64,000 bases of DNA from Dermanyssus gallinae. Taxonomy: Eukaryota > Arthropoda > Arachnida > Mesostigmata > Dermanyssidae. Below, in pieces: positions 45,761-58,199 of this stretch; position 1 is the stretch's first letter; every line of letters begins with the position of its first letter. The stretch is taken from positions 275,501 through 339,500 of the forward strand of contig QVRM01000940.1 in NCBI GenBank assembly GCA_003439945.1. The letters are read 5' to 3'. Both the position numbers and the translations under genes were made by a program. Under the pieces are notes generated by a model. That model was not told the DNA's origin. It saw only the letters and a list, made by a program, of their open reading frames with translations, and ran no database searches.

Positions 45761-47434
45761 ACCCTACGCCCTAATGCGCCGTCCGTATCTCCCGACCAAA
45801 TCCCTCTCTCCGTGGGCCAAGCAGGAGACTTCCTAGAGCGTCTGGTCCAACGGGTACCTATATAAGGTGGGACCGTTCTCGTTTTGCAGCCTCAACACTG
45901 GTCGCAGGAGGCCAGCAGAGGGCGCGATCAATTCCTGGAAGCACCGCCCATTGGGCGAGGGCACTCACCGACTGACGCGCCACCTAGTGGCCGAAATCCT
46001 AACTTGCCTGCGTCACTCGTCTCTCAGCCTCGGAGGTCGGCGAACGCACAGACGACACCGTCTTTTAGTTGTGCAGCCGTTAGAAATCCAAATTTGAATC
46101 CGCGGCGGACCGTTCCGAGTCCTCCAACCGCTGCGCGGGTGGTTTCGTTTTGCTTCACTCTACCGAAAAAGGTTTTGTTTAAACTTCACAGAAAACTAGC
46201 TCCTTACCACTTCGTTTCACGGCCACGCACAACACACCAAAATGGTCACTGAGTTTCACACATCACTATGGCATGCCACTCTCTAGGCTTACCGGCCTGT
46301 ATTCACCCAAGCAAGCGTAAACCCTCGGAGGTCCGTCGACACACGTCCGCACTCCTTGGCGCCAACTAGCAAACTCTACTTTAAGCTAACCGATGCAAAC
46401 TTTCTTTTAAACACGCAGGTATGATTGGTTTGTCGATGGGATGACGGGGACTCTCGCATTCGCAGATTTAGTAAATATATGTCAGAATAAAAATCTCGAT
46501 ACAACATTCGTTTGGAAATTTTGTTCTCACTCCAAAAGAAGACATTTCCGCCCTTTCGTTCCATGGAAAAAATGACATGACACTCTCGTAGAACTCATCA
46601 CTCACTCGTTATATAGCACGCTCGCGGCCAACTCGTCGCCCAACTGAATCGGCGAGTCTTGCGGGTTTATTTCTAGCAACTGCAGCTGCCGGGGGCTTTA
46701 GTTCTTAACGCTGCGCGCAGAATTATTCACGGAAGTTCTGCTGTAAGAACGACTTGACGGCATTCTAAACCAACGTTTCCCGCCACGAACTTTGGACGAC
46801 GAACAGCATCTAGCAGGTATTATTTAGATAAAAACGGCTGACGTTAAATTGGAACGTGGTACCATCAGTCTCTGTCTTTCTAGCAGCGTCCACGGACAAG
46901 ATCAACTGCCATTTGGTCGCCTCCAAGTTAGCCCTTGAGCAGCAGCAGCGTCCTAAATGCTTTTGTACAATTGATGCAACGTAATGCAGTGATTATTGGT
47001 TAATGACACTTGGCATTTAAAATTATATTTCACATCTAGCCAAGGCGATTGGGACACGTGAGTGAATGAGCGCAAAGGTAAGAGGGCAAGTGCGGCTCTA
47101 TGTTATCGTCGTCGGCCAGAGTCGACATAATGAGGATGCCATTGTGTATGTGTACACAATATTTATGGTCTGTTATAACATTATGTAGTAGGTTAAAAAA
47201 TAACGTAAAATATAAGAAAGACAGATTTATTTCACAAAAAACAGCAACTGTTCTCTTGCGACTCACCAAACCTAACTCTAAATACTGTCACTGTCACTTT
47301 CACCAAAAAACAAAAAGGCCTACGCAGTGGATACGCACCGCTAGCCCAATCAGCACCGTCTCGCAACGAATGATAACACTTTTGCCTTTTTAATGGCAAA
47401 AACAAACGGTTTGATGAAGGAGCTTAGGCGAAAA
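45761..47434. other. R1-like 5' flank and intergenic
   Basis: The first part is GC-rich and may contain the 5' UTR of the minus-strand R1-like element; its exact 5' end is not definable without another copy. From about 46400 on the sequence is AT-rich with no supported gene. Confidence 0.4.
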
Positions 47435-47439
47435 TTATC

Positions 47440-47560
47440 TTTTTCGGCGATCCTTTTTATCCCGAACGAGGTCTATACCCGCAGCCTTTCCTGGCGGTGT
47501 TTTCATTATCACATCCACAACCTCCGAGATACCGATAGGGCAAACCACCTTCCGTCGAGC
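47440..47560 (-). pseudogene. small RT fragment, antisense
   Basis: The minus strand reads 'GISEVVDVIMKTPPGKAAGIDLV', equivalent to the 'KxPGxDGI' N-terminal RT block of R1/I-type LINEs. It lies about 0.9 kb upstream of a sense-strand RT that lacks exactly this part. Confidence 0.4.
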
Positions 47561-48483
47561 TTCGATTTGTCCTTTGACCCCAAACGAAGACATACATCGG
47601 GGTGCAACTGGGAACCGTTGATAAGCTGGCAAACATCTGTCAACAGATACCCAGCCTTTCACGTGATACTGGACAGGCTGTGGAGCGCCATTTATGCGTG
47701 TCGAAGCGCCATTTACGCGGATCAAGGTGGGATGATTTGAAAATATTGTTTTGTGCTTTTATCTTTTGCTCCAGTTTTGCTCCCTACATTGCCTTTTTGT
47801 GAAGTCGGCTGGCATTCGTATACAGGAAGGTAATTTTCGGGCGACTTTTTGCCTGTATATACGCCTAAGTCATACGGTGTTTCAGAGAATAGTTATTCTT
47901 TGGTATACCAACTGTTTTTGGGGTTTGCTCAGGTGGGAACACACCATGTAACGTATAACATTTCAAATTTGTGTCGCATAGATTTCGACATTCAGGTGGT
48001 TAGGGACAGGAAGAATTTTAAGCGAGAGCTCCAGTGAGCGGGTTGACTCAATTATAGCGTTTATCCGTTGCCGCCTTTGGCTTGCTGCCTGATGATGTAC
48101 CGTGAGCAACATTGCAACATGAAGGTGTCGTCTTGCACCAAAGGCGAGAGTGTTTAACTGCGGACCCTTATATTTGATGCTTTCATATCTGGCGTTTGTG
48201 GCAATATCATATTTCGTAGACTTTTTGTGGAGCGACGTAGCTGGGTTTATCGGCTGTGGGAATATCACAAATACTACGGGACGCTTACGTGCTGATAACT
48301 GCGCCTGCTCCAATATTTTCTGACTTGTCGACGGGACGGTTATGGTCCCCGCAAAGCACTGTTGTTTTGTTAAGGTTGACTTTATCCAAGCAATACACTA
48401 GCCAACAGGTCGGAAATAGCTTCTAAGGAACTAGAATACATCGCAATTATATTTTCATATGCCCTATTCGCAGTTCTCCCAGT
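47561..48483. other. unassigned sequence between RT pieces
   Basis: A minus-strand frame at 47963-48313 (116 codons, 'LNTLAFGARRHLHVAM' and similar) is not recognised. No other motif seen. Confidence 0.35.
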
Positions 48484-49615
48484 CGTTAAAAACGCGTTTA
48501 ACAGTCTGCCATGGAGTACCAATCTTGAGGTGCTCTACAAGCGCAAGGTACCAGTTTCCCTCCGCCGCCTTATCTCTAATTACCTAGACGAACGGACTAT
48601 TACGTGTCAAGGCTTTAAATTCAGTATGACGGCTGGAGTGCCGCAAGGCTCTATTCTTGGACCATTGCTCTGGAACGTCACATATGACGAAGTGCTCCGT
48701 CTACAAGGCCTCCCACCTGGAGTCGAGCTTCTTGCTTTTGCAGACGATCTTCTTGTTCTTACCCAGGCGAAATCGGCTGACGAGCTTGAGCGGCATACAA
48801 ACGAAGTCCTTGAGGACGTGGCCTTCTGGAAATCAGCGGGACTGACCCTCGCGCCGACTAAGAGTGAAGCAATCCTTCTGGGACGTAAGCGCTGCAGGCT
48901 TTTGCAAATAATGCTTGAGGGGCATGCCATCAGCGTGTCTAATTCCGTTCGATACCTCGAAGTCGTCTTAGAGAAAAGCCTTAATGGGCATTCTCTTTTA
49001 CAGCATGCATGCGGGAAAACCCTCAAGGCGGCTAACAATCTCGGTCACCTAATGCCCAACTCCTGCGGCCCGCGCCAGTCTAGGCGCCGTCTTCTGATGT
49101 CGGTAGCCGAGTCCATCGGCTTATACGGTGCTCCAGTTTGGCCAAAGGCTACGGTGGCTAAGGCCTTACGAAGATGCATGCTTCGAACAGCGTAACGGGT
49201 CCCGCCTCTGCGTATTATCAGCGCGTACCGAGCGGTGAGTACGGAAGCGGCCCGGTTGCTTGCTGGCACTGTGTCGTGGGAAGATCCGACACGAAGCAAG
49301 GACGTCGGATGCCCCGGGGCGCGAACAAAGGCCCTCCTCCTAGATATAAGGGCATGGATTGGTCGCCCTGGAGGGGAAGCGGACTACTACATTACACAAG
49401 TGCTCAAGGGACATAAAGAGTTTTGCTCCTACCTTTGCCGAATTGGCAAGGCAGTAAGCCCAACATGTCTCCACTGCAGCCAATCGGTAGATGGCATACC
49501 CGAGCACACTGTCCTATTCTGCCCGGCTGGGAGGCCCAGCGTCGACATTTGCAAAACCTACGCGGCTGCACTTCGTCGACTTCACCTGGTATTCCTGCTC
49601 TGGTCACAAGGATGA
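48484..49615 (+). pseudogene. R1-like LINE RT, 5'-truncated, sense copy
   Basis: Begins inside RT motif A ('VVKNAFNSLPW', 48484), then 'GVPQGSILGPLLWNVTYDE', catalytic 'FADD' (about 48735), 'TKSEAILLGRKR', 'VRYLEVVLEKSLNGHS' and 'LYGAPVWPKA' (about 49125). The frame stops at 49195 and resumes in another (49235-49615) with 'VSTEAARLLAGTV' and the zinc motif 'CLHCSQSVDGIPEHTVLFC' (CX2CX8HX4C). It is close to the minus-strand R1-like ORF2 but a different copy. YADD as FADD is a known variant. One frameshift plus the missing 5' half make it inactive. Confidence 0.85.
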
Positions 49616-49865
49616 CAACTTTACTTGGTGATTGATGTACAATCGGGACCGCAATCAAGCGTGTTTTAACCGAGAAGGAACGGGTTAACCGCATGCGCAT
49701 GTCGACGCCCTCTCTGGCTACGGGGGGCCGGCGCGGCTAGTAAACCGGGCTATTACACCCCCTTCAGTAGTTTGTAGTAATGCTAACAGCATTTCTCTGC
49801 TGGGGGGGAAAGGAGGACATGACTGGTTTTTAGTGGGTTGGAGCCCCACACTACCGGCCCACACT
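49616..49865 (+). other. R1-like 3' UTR
   Basis: Ends around 'TTTAGTGGGTTGGAGCCCC' and 'ACACTACCGG' (49832-49860). The GTGGG/CCCCAC part can form a small hairpin. A similar block closes the relic near 17300. Confidence 0.45.
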
Positions 49866-52800
49866 TGCAGTTGAGAACAATCCTGCAGTGGTGACCGTGT
49901 GTGCGTTCCGCACTTCTCAGTTAGTCCTCTAAAAAAAAACTTGTTTGGGTAAACAATCTTAGATGCGGTAACACTATCTCGTCAAAACAAGTTGTCAAGA
50001 CAGATCGTGTAAATAACATATTTTCGTGGCCGATGGCGAAGGCACTGAGAACTTGAAACGCTAACAGCGCAAATGTTGACACACAAGTAAACTGATTATT
50101 GTGTGTATCTAGGTAACAGTTTGTAAAATGTAAATAATGTCCCCCCTTTGACAAAATAAAGGTGCATTTGGAATCTTATTATATCTATTTAGAGGAAATT
50201 AAAAATGAGAGAAGTTGACATGCACTGAGCTCTATTGTTCTCTTTGCTTAACGCTGCACCTAAACCTATTAGGTAGCCCAAATACGCAGACTCATTAAGC
50301 AATTATATTATAGTACTACGCTGTAGTAATTTAGAAAAAAATGTCGTAGTAGCAGATATTGTCTTGACCTCTTATTCTAACCATTTATACGGGTGCCCAC
50401 ATGCACCTATAGTAGTTAATATTGCAACCAGAGTAAGTATGTGTCGTTCACCATACCGCAGTGAGTCCGATAGCAAATTCCTAAAGTCACGTCTAACGCC
50501 AATATTACTAAATAATGATTATTATTATTGTAAATAATTATTATTAGTGGAATGTTCTTCTATATTGCGCATGATGTCTTCTCTGCAAGATCGTTCTGGC
50601 ACTTACGTTGGTCATTCTGGCGTGACGTGCACAGCGATTTGTTGTGTTTGATTGTATATGAAGCTTCACGTGCAGATGATGCTACATATGGGTGTAGCAG
50701 TCGCAAGAGCACCAGCAGCAGCCCCAAGAACGACAGTCAAGCAATACTCGACATCCCGCTGCGGAAGCCGCAGCAGTAACAGGGGCAGTTTCAGTGTGCA
50801 ACAGCGTTGTAATTCCATTAGTCGTCGCCTGTTGCCCAGCGATCAGTTGGCTATAAAAGCAGGCCCGTAGCTTATTTCGTTTTGCTCTAACTCAACTTCC
50901 ACCCAGTCTCGCCGCTTGCGCGATCGCTGAACAATCGCATCACTACACACTTCGGCCCAACTTAACAGCTTTCTGGTAGTAACCCGCATGACGTCCTTCT
51001 AGTTGGAACTTATCATCTGTTACCCCAGATAGTTGAGAACGGGTAGTTGAGTGTAGTTTGTACAGGCCACTGAAGTGGCAATTGCAAGCTCCAAGGGCCA
51101 GAAGGAAGAAAGGGAGGTAGAAAACGAGAATAGGACGACCTTTAAGATGTCGGTCTCGGAACGGACCTTCGGAAAGGACCACTAAATCATCTGCTACCTT
51201 ATCAGATTGTAGCAGTACCCTCTGTGGATGTTCAACGCTCTGCTCAGCATTTTGCCTCAGCGTGCTGCCTACTTTTCTATGTTCTACTTTAGCTACTATT
51301 ATCGCACGCTTGCCCTTGGAAGCTAGAGGCTACACCGAAGAGTGTTAGCGCCAGTGATTTTTATTCTAGCGAGAACTATACAGTTGCACCTGGCAATTGG
51401 CAGAACGGCGGAAAGGAATACAAGTACTGAGGTGGCAAATTGCGTGGACAAATACGAGTGCCTTTACAAGATCGGGAAAGTATCTTGCCTGCGTGCTTTG
51501 TGACATTGGCGCGAGGGATACTATGCTCATGTTCAAGCGTTGCCGGCGATATGGAGAGAAGCGGGCTTATTTTGTGCGAAAATGCCAACACTTATAGTCC
51601 AGGACATTGCAACATACAAAAAGTCAGCATATAGGTTAGACAAATGCCAAAAGGCGAAAAGCTCTTAACACAGGCTAAGTTAAAGCAAAAGCTAACAACT
51701 GCTAGACAGCCAAATGAATGCTGGAGTTATCTTGGAGTATCTATTTAAGCAGGGCACGTTATTTAAATAAATACGATCCCAGCAAAATCCATTAACACTG
51801 TCCAGCATTTCATTTAAAAACAAAGCTTGATTTAATCAATTAAAGGATTTACACGAGGGACTTGCTGAATACATTTAACTGGGTTACTCGCAACGTGTGG
51901 AAAGTCAAGCCTTGTTGCAAAGTGTGTCGCAGAGGCATTTGCGATATTCTTTTTGGCCGAATGTTCACATCCGCCCCACAGCTTACTTCCGGAGTAGTCT
52001 AAGTAATTCTCCAAGTACTTTTTGCAGTTTTCCGATCGGTTGCAACAGAATAACTCTTCCATTATTTATAGTGTACTTTATGTATGGACTTATTAGTTAA
52101 ATTGCATTGTATTTTTTTTCAGTCTATTGAACTCGAACTTGTAGATAAAACTATAGCTCTCTTTTTGTATGCAGGATTGGTATCAGCACGGATTCACTGG
52201 TTGGTGCATTGCCTGTAAGATGCATGCAAATGCGCATCGTTTCTTCCTTACCTTAAACCAAAACTACGACTACTATTGACGATGCGAATCGTCGTATGCT
52301 AATACGAGCATCAACATCCAAGGCCACATTTAACGTGCAATTCGTTTGGCTTGAGTATCACACGAGCCGGTACATCGTCTTGCGACTTCTCGATAACTCG
52401 GCTTTCCAATGACGGCTGGACATCTTGCCAGCCATCGTATCTGTCACACTTACTCCTGCACCTCGTCCATAGACAGACCCCCTTTGGCTAGTGAAAACAA
52501 TTGCGACTACAGAGAACGAGATAAAATCCGTGGGCAAATGCAGTTGTCAAATTCATTTTCTAACTATATCTGTACTCTTTCAAAGCCTTTACTGTATCTA
52601 ATCTAACATTGCATCTGTAATTCCACTGCCAATACGGGTTTTTCCTCAAAACCCGCACTATTGTGTTTCTACGTCGGTTTGTTTGGCTAAAATCTCATTT
52701 CTGAAGTTTTAATTTCATCCAAGGCGCGAAGTTCGCTTAACCCTAATTTCTCTCAGATTGGCGGTATGAATGATTGTATTTATTGTACGCTTGATAAGTA

Positions 52801-53079
52801 CACCATGTCATCCTAGTGGATCAGGGGCTCTTAAAGTGGTTGCACAAACAGACATGTAAAAATACCCGCATCTAGGGTATATTCCCAGCAGTCCTTGTGG
52901 CAGCAGATAGGTGACATACGTCACTAGCACCCACTAGACCAGAGGATACCCGAAGGTAGCAATTGGCATTACTTTTATCTTATTAACGCAACCACCACGT
53001 GTACGGACAGTTCCTGAGGATTGCTTATTGCTGCTGCTGCTGCTATAATAGCATTTCAGACCTTCTCCTTTACGAGTTT
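49866..53079. other. intergenic, no gene supported
   Basis: About 3.2 kb. The only notable spots are a TATA-type promoter candidate (50852-50859) preceded by a GCA-rich stretch and a small GA/CT asymmetry. Open frames at 51376-51634 and 51832-52100 have no motif. Confidence 0.4.
50852..50859 (+). promoter_or_regulatory. TATA-box candidate
   Basis: TATAAAAG in the context GGCTATAAAAGCA, identical over 13 bases to the candidate at 61247. It is followed about 50 bp later by CCCAGTCTCGCC. No coding sequence can be tied to it. Confidence 0.25.
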
Positions 53080-53265
53080 TTGAAAATTTACTTTTGAATT
53101 TGGGTAAGCCCCAGGTATGTAAAAGTATTAAGGATTAGCACTTCTTTGCGGATGTTTAAAAATTGCTTTACCTGTACCCAAGGGGGCTCCTATGCCAAAT
53201 TTCGTAGCGCCTGTTCCTTCCCAGTAATGCAGATTAGATCGTCTTCATAAGTTCATCACTAATGC
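53080..53265 (-). pseudogene. small LINE RT relic
   Basis: The minus strand reads 'TYEDDLICITGKEQALRNLA', a stop, then 'ILNTFTYLGLTQI'. The YxDDL box followed by an FTYLG block at the right spacing fits an RT palm. Nothing more upstream or downstream is readable. Confidence 0.4.

Positions 53266-53267
<2 letters not shown>

Positions 53268-53297
<30 letters not shown>
53268..53297. repeat. (TA)n microsatellite
   Basis: About 30 bases of alternating TA next to the RT relic. Confidence 0.9.
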
Positions 53298-53299
<2 letters not shown>

Positions 53300-55011
53300 A
53301 TTTTGTGATGCGTTTAACAAGCTATGTTATTCTATGTGAATTGTCTCTGTAAAATGTTTTGCTTCTCTTATCGTAGTGACACTGAGGCATCTGTGACCAC
53401 CTGTCAGTTTAATTAGGGCTCTTGCTTAAAGACCACGGCTATGTTGCATCCAACTGTCCATCGCAGTCAACTTGCCTGCGGCTGGACAAATGAGAACTGT
53501 AAGAATAAGTGCCATACGTGAGCAGGTAATTTGGATTAACAATGTCGGATGGCAATGTGATCTCCGAGCTGAAACGAAGAGAGTGACCCCTTCCGATCAC
53601 ACTCGCCCTTGTCGTGCATTAAAGTTCGTTCGTTATTCTGCTCTGACAACAGGTTTCGGCGTCTTCGTGACGCGTCGTGTCGTTTTGCATGCATTCGGTG
53701 GCATGAGTACGCACGCCTGTCGAAACAACGGGAGGAGGAAATACGATGCTCTCGTAACCAAAAGCACGCCGTCCCTATCCCGGTGCATCTTGGTGCTTGT
53801 TTCACATACTTGATATGTGTGACACTACTTAGCCTGTAGCGCAAACGCAAAGATTTTGACCGTTAGTTATAATGCGAATCTAGTGGCATAATAGCTAGAT
53901 AAAAAAAATAAACCGGAAAAAAGGTTGTCTTGTCGGCTTGATTCTAAACGTGTCGGAAAAAACGCTCACAGCGACCGCCAAATATAGAAGCAGCAGAGAG
54001 TTAAGCATAAAAATCGGTTATACAAATGTTGCAAATGCGTCATATTTGCTGGCCGGTGCAGATAAGCCTACAGAACAAAAGCAGATATATCAGTTTGGTA
54101 TATAGCCGTAACTCGGTCATATTGAATTCGCTTGCTCACCTGGCTTTTATGAATTCTTTAGAGCGTCAAATTTCATGCTACGCGTATATGTAAATATAGG
54201 TTTGCAAAATCTGTGATTATATAATTTGCAAAATAAAAACTCCGGGGAAGCAGAGGACGAGATGTATGGATGGCACGTACATTTTGAACTAGGTATTTTA
54301 GCCTGTACGATAAATTGAACGACGTCCAACACAGTAATCGATGCATCATTAGACGAAACAATGGTGCTGGATACCAAATCCCTCCTTCTTAAGATTCTGC
54401 TCGAAATTCTATATCAAAATCACCAAAAAGTGCTTGATGAGCAACTCGAGATGTGCCACTAGTTCAATCACTCTAGAATTCCTGATAAAACTTGACGAGA
54501 ATCTCTATGGTTGGTTCTCGAGACGTAGTAAGACTTTTTTTTAGTACATGTTGATGACCCTCTACTCAAATCCCTGAGCTTGCAGTGGTTCGGCGTTAGA
54601 GTGCCTCTACCCGCAAATAAGAAGCGCTAACGGTCGGCTGTCAATAGGCATTTTAGAAACTTTGCCAGTATATTTAGGAATTGGATGCAAACTGTATAAT
54701 TGGGACCTGAAATAATCGCGGTGACTTTCTTTTTCGCTAGGTCGCTAACACGTCGAGCTAAACCTTGGACGTATAATGCCACCTCGGCACCCAAACCCAC
54801 TTGGAGCTCCAAATTAGTACAGAACAGTTAGAAATAACACCATGCAATTTGAAAAAAAAAAATTACAAAAACTAGCATTCGAAAAACTACTTATCACAAA
54901 AAATGCGTTTCCACTTAACAGAAGAATCTTCTCTATAGAGTTTGGCCCTCTGTAAGAGTGAAGTCCAAACGATCCCTTTTAAGCCATGTGTTGTCAGGTA
55001 TACGACAGAAC
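53298..55011. other. intergenic, nothing recognised
   Basis: Overlapping frames at 53472-53850 on both strands have no domain. AT-rich from about 53850. Confidence 0.4.
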
Positions 55012-55944
55012 TTATGCCCTTAATCCGCTTAGGTTAACCTGCCCTTTTCCCCCTAAGGCTATAAAATCTTTAATAATATGTTCGATTGACTCATTCTCTA
55101 GCTCACATGCTTGACATTCTGTACTTTGCCCCTCCTTATATTTAGCTCTATGTATCCTTGTATCCAACATCCCTGCCCTGGCATTTGCCAACCGCCCACT
55201 CGTTCTTGAATTATCGTATACCCATTCTACTCCGCTCGATTGCTGACTATTGTACCCAATCTCCTTAGCTGCAACTCTACTCTGTGATCCCACTTTGTTT
55301 TAATCCTAGTGCCGTCCTCACCAATTGCAGCTCTTTAACCCATCTATTTGTGACATTTTCAATCATACTACTAAATCTTAGCTTACTTTGTGCTTCCCTT
55401 TGTATACATTTTGACATTACCCTTCCCCTCTAAAGAAATTCCCTGGCGCAATTAAAACGGCAACCCAATGCAAATCTTATCACCTCTCTTTGTATTGTTT
55501 CTTATGTCTTTCTCAACTCCGCGCTGTGGACCAGAGAGGCATTAGCAAAGATCAATCCTGGCACATACATGGCCTTCCATATATTCCTTGCTACTATATA
55601 TTTATTAAACTCCCAGTGCACCTTACAACTTAGTGCATTTCCTCCTCTTTCAGCCTTCTTCCTCCGTATTATCCCTTCTTCCTCTAAATAATAATCCCCT
55701 ATAGTCATTGCCACCCCAATATACTTGTACTGACTTTTATAATCCAATTATTTTCTCTGTACTACAAGCTACCTTGCCCCCTAGTCCCATTAAATACTAA
55801 AACTGCGCTCTTTTTTTCAATAAACGCGATGCTCAGTTCCTGCGCTGCTTCCCCACATGCATTCAACATTTGTTGAACTTCGCTAGTGCCCCGCCCTAAC
55901 ACTACCATATCGTCAGCAAACAGCAGCACGGGTGTCTTGATATA
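55012..55944 (-). pseudogene. LINE-B copy 2, RT catalytic end to C-terminus
   Basis: In element sense it starts with 'IKTPVLLFADDMVVLGRG' (FADD box, about 55910), 'LNACGEAAQELSIAF', 'YKYIGVAMT', then 'GLIFANASLVHSAEL' and 'GVEWVYDNSRTSGRLANA'. It ends with the zinc motif 'CQACELENESIEHI' (about 55110). Frameshifts occur near 55760, 55500 and 55300. Its 3' end stops near 55030, short of the tail seen in copies 1 and 3. It is separated from its N-terminal half by the insertion at 55945-56865. Confidence 0.8.
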
Positions 55945-56865
55945 CAGGGTCATTCAGGGAGTATTGTACTTCTTTCGAGGTTTGACAGAACTCGGCAAGA
56001 AAATAAATTTTCCCTATGGAGGGAGGACGCGGAAACGTTTTGTTTAGGAGTGAGGATGAAATTAACAAAAGTCGTTATTCTGCCTTTTTTTCTTCTACAT
56101 AGTTGTGCGAAATCTTCGTTTGCGGGAAAACCAGTTAACGCACGAAGGAACCGATTACACCGGCGTGTTCGGAGGAAAACTGCACAAGAAACACACTTCA
56201 CTAGCTTGCATAGCAAAAAGCGAATACACACGTTGAGAAAAGTCATAAAAAGTCGATATGCTGTTATGTCTTACGTTAACGCTTTTTCGTGAAAGATCAT
56301 AAAATTTTTCCATTACGACCAAAACTGTATGTCAAAAAGACCACTTTCACGCAACGGCAAATTTAATGCCCACCACTTTCGTACCAAAGTGATGATGCTG
56401 CATTACGTAGTTGTCAAGTCACTAAGCTTTTTTGATAGCCATATCAAAAGCGAAGGCATGCATATTTGCATGGGGTGTATGAGAAAATTAGGTACATATT
56501 TTGAGGTTTAGTAGAACTCAGCAAGAAAATATTTTTTCCTAGTGGAAGGAAGGGGCCGAAACGTCTTGGCAAATGTTTACGGTTCTGAACGTGAAAACTT
56601 GCACGTAAACATAACAACTATGACTGTCGAAAACGCTTAGTTACTTGACAACTACGTAACGCAGCATCATCACCTTGGTACGAAAATGATGGGCATTAAA
56701 TTTGCTATTGCGTGAGAGTGGTCTTTTGGACGTACATTTTTGGTCGCAATGGAAACATTTTACGATTTTTCATGAAAAAGCGTTAACGTAAAATATCGAC
56801 TTTTTATGACTTTCCTTAATCTGGGTATTCGCTTTTTGCTACGCAAGCTAGTGAAGTGTCTTCGC
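55945..56865. mobile_element. foldback-type insertion in LINE-B
   Basis: Inserted after TATA in LINE-B. Starts 'CAGGGTCATTCAGGGAGT' like a Tc1/mariner-type end at a TA site. Contains long inverted arms: 56194-56430 ('CACTTCACTAGCTTGCATAG' to 'GTCAAGTCACTAAGC') pairs imperfectly with 56626-56865 ('GCTTAGTTACTTGAC' to 'AAGCTAGTGAAGTG'). In addition an end-like block at 55975-56040 ('GAGGTTTGACAGAACTCGGC') recurs in direct orientation at 56500-56565 ('GAGGTTTAGTAGAACTCAGC') inside the loop. No transposase is visible. The insertion replaces the RT motif B segment of the LINE, so some LINE sequence was lost too. Confidence 0.65.
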
Positions 56866-57910
56866 CTGTAAATTGCTTCTAGTAACTCTACCCAGCTTGT
56901 CTCCAAACCCTCTTCTAACATAATTTGATACAACTTTGTTCTGTCCACCATATCATATGCTTTTTAAGATCTAAAAATTCTGCCACACACCCTTGTCCCT
57001 GCAATCTCAATGTTTCCACACCCTGACTTAATAAAAAAAATGGATCATCTAACATATATATACCCTTTCCTAAATCCACACTACCATTCTCCTATTTTCT
57101 AATTGGTCGCCAGATTACTCCGGACTCTACTCTTAAACACCTGCATAAATATTCGATACGTTATAGGTGTAATTGTGATGGGTTGCCTATTTCTTAAAAT
57201 GTCATTATCCTCCCCTCCTTGGGGAAAGAGGAACCTTTCCTTGCGCCAACCCTCCGGCATTCTGCCCCCTCTAAATATATTATTAAATTGATTCGTTAGA
57301 TAATAAATGTTCTCCTTTCCCAAAGCCTGGATAATTCCTACCGAAATCCCGTCAAGACCACATGCCGCTTCTAGATTCATTTTCTTTACCACATCTTTAA
57401 TCTCATCTGTTGTGGTTGTAATCTCCGTGCTGGTTCTTTTCTTTTCTACACTGTTCACGCTAGTCGTGAAAAATAGTGATTGTAACGCGGTGTCCATTTC
57501 ATCTATTGTGTATGTTCTATCCTGTGCGTTATTTGTCATTCTTGTTTTTCCTGTCTGACATAGTCCCAAAACTGCTTTGCTCGCTGGCCCTTGGGGGTCC
57601 CCAAAACCCTGTTACCATTGTTTGTTTTTTTTTGTTTGTAGGTATTTTACCCTTTGCCAGTACATAAAACTACGCATGACTGACTTTTTATCCCCCTGTG
57701 TGTATGTATATCTCCCTTCTACCCGCGGGTTTAAATTTTAAATTTAGATCTCACTCGACCTTGCCAGTTGTATCAGTCATCAACCCGCTCTGTCTTCTCG
57801 TGCATCCAGCTGTTCGATACGCGCATTCCAACCTCCCAGACATAATATCCCTTTCTTATCCTGATATTCCTCAATTACTTTATGTACTCTTTTAAATAGC
57901 TGCTCATCCT
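56866..57910 (-). pseudogene. LINE-B copy 2, endonuclease end and RT N-terminus
   Basis: At the 5' side (about 57880-57800) the minus strand reads 'VIEEYQDKKGILCLGGWNARI', the endonuclease GGDFNAR block with Asp-Phe changed. Then 'QFWDYVRQEKQE' (about 57575). The RT N-terminus (57569-57099) has 'VVKKMNLEAACGLDGISV', 'GRMPEGWRKERFLF' and 'RQPITITPITYRIF'. Finally 'YQIMLEEGLETSWVELLEAIY' (56935-56870), where the foldback insertion interrupts. Stops in the endonuclease and frameshifts make it inactive. Confidence 0.7.
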
Positions 57911-58122
57911 CTTCTTCCGTGTTGTTTTATTTCTCTATATGATGAGATAAAATAATTTATATACATATATGACCATACGCTTGGTATTATATATAAGTAT
58001 GTACATATGCGTTAGAAGCAAATGAAATTGTGCCATATTTCGTTTTCAATGTACATAATTTACTTAACTAAAACGTTCATACAAGACAATTGTATTTTTA
58101 AAGACACAAATAAAAGATATAC

Positions 58123-58153
<31 letters not shown>

Positions 58154-58199
58154 AGATATATATATATATTTGATAGATATATATACAGATAGGGGAAAA
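57911..58199. repeat. AT-rich spacer with (TA)n between LINE-B copies
   Basis: Contains (TA)n at 58122-58150 and further TATA-rich runs up to the start of LINE-B copy 3. Nothing else seen. Confidence 0.7.

Noticed and set aside
45859..45867. TATATAAGG as a plus-strand promoter
   Set aside because: It lies at the 5' side of a minus-strand element and has no plus-strand gene; likely chance.
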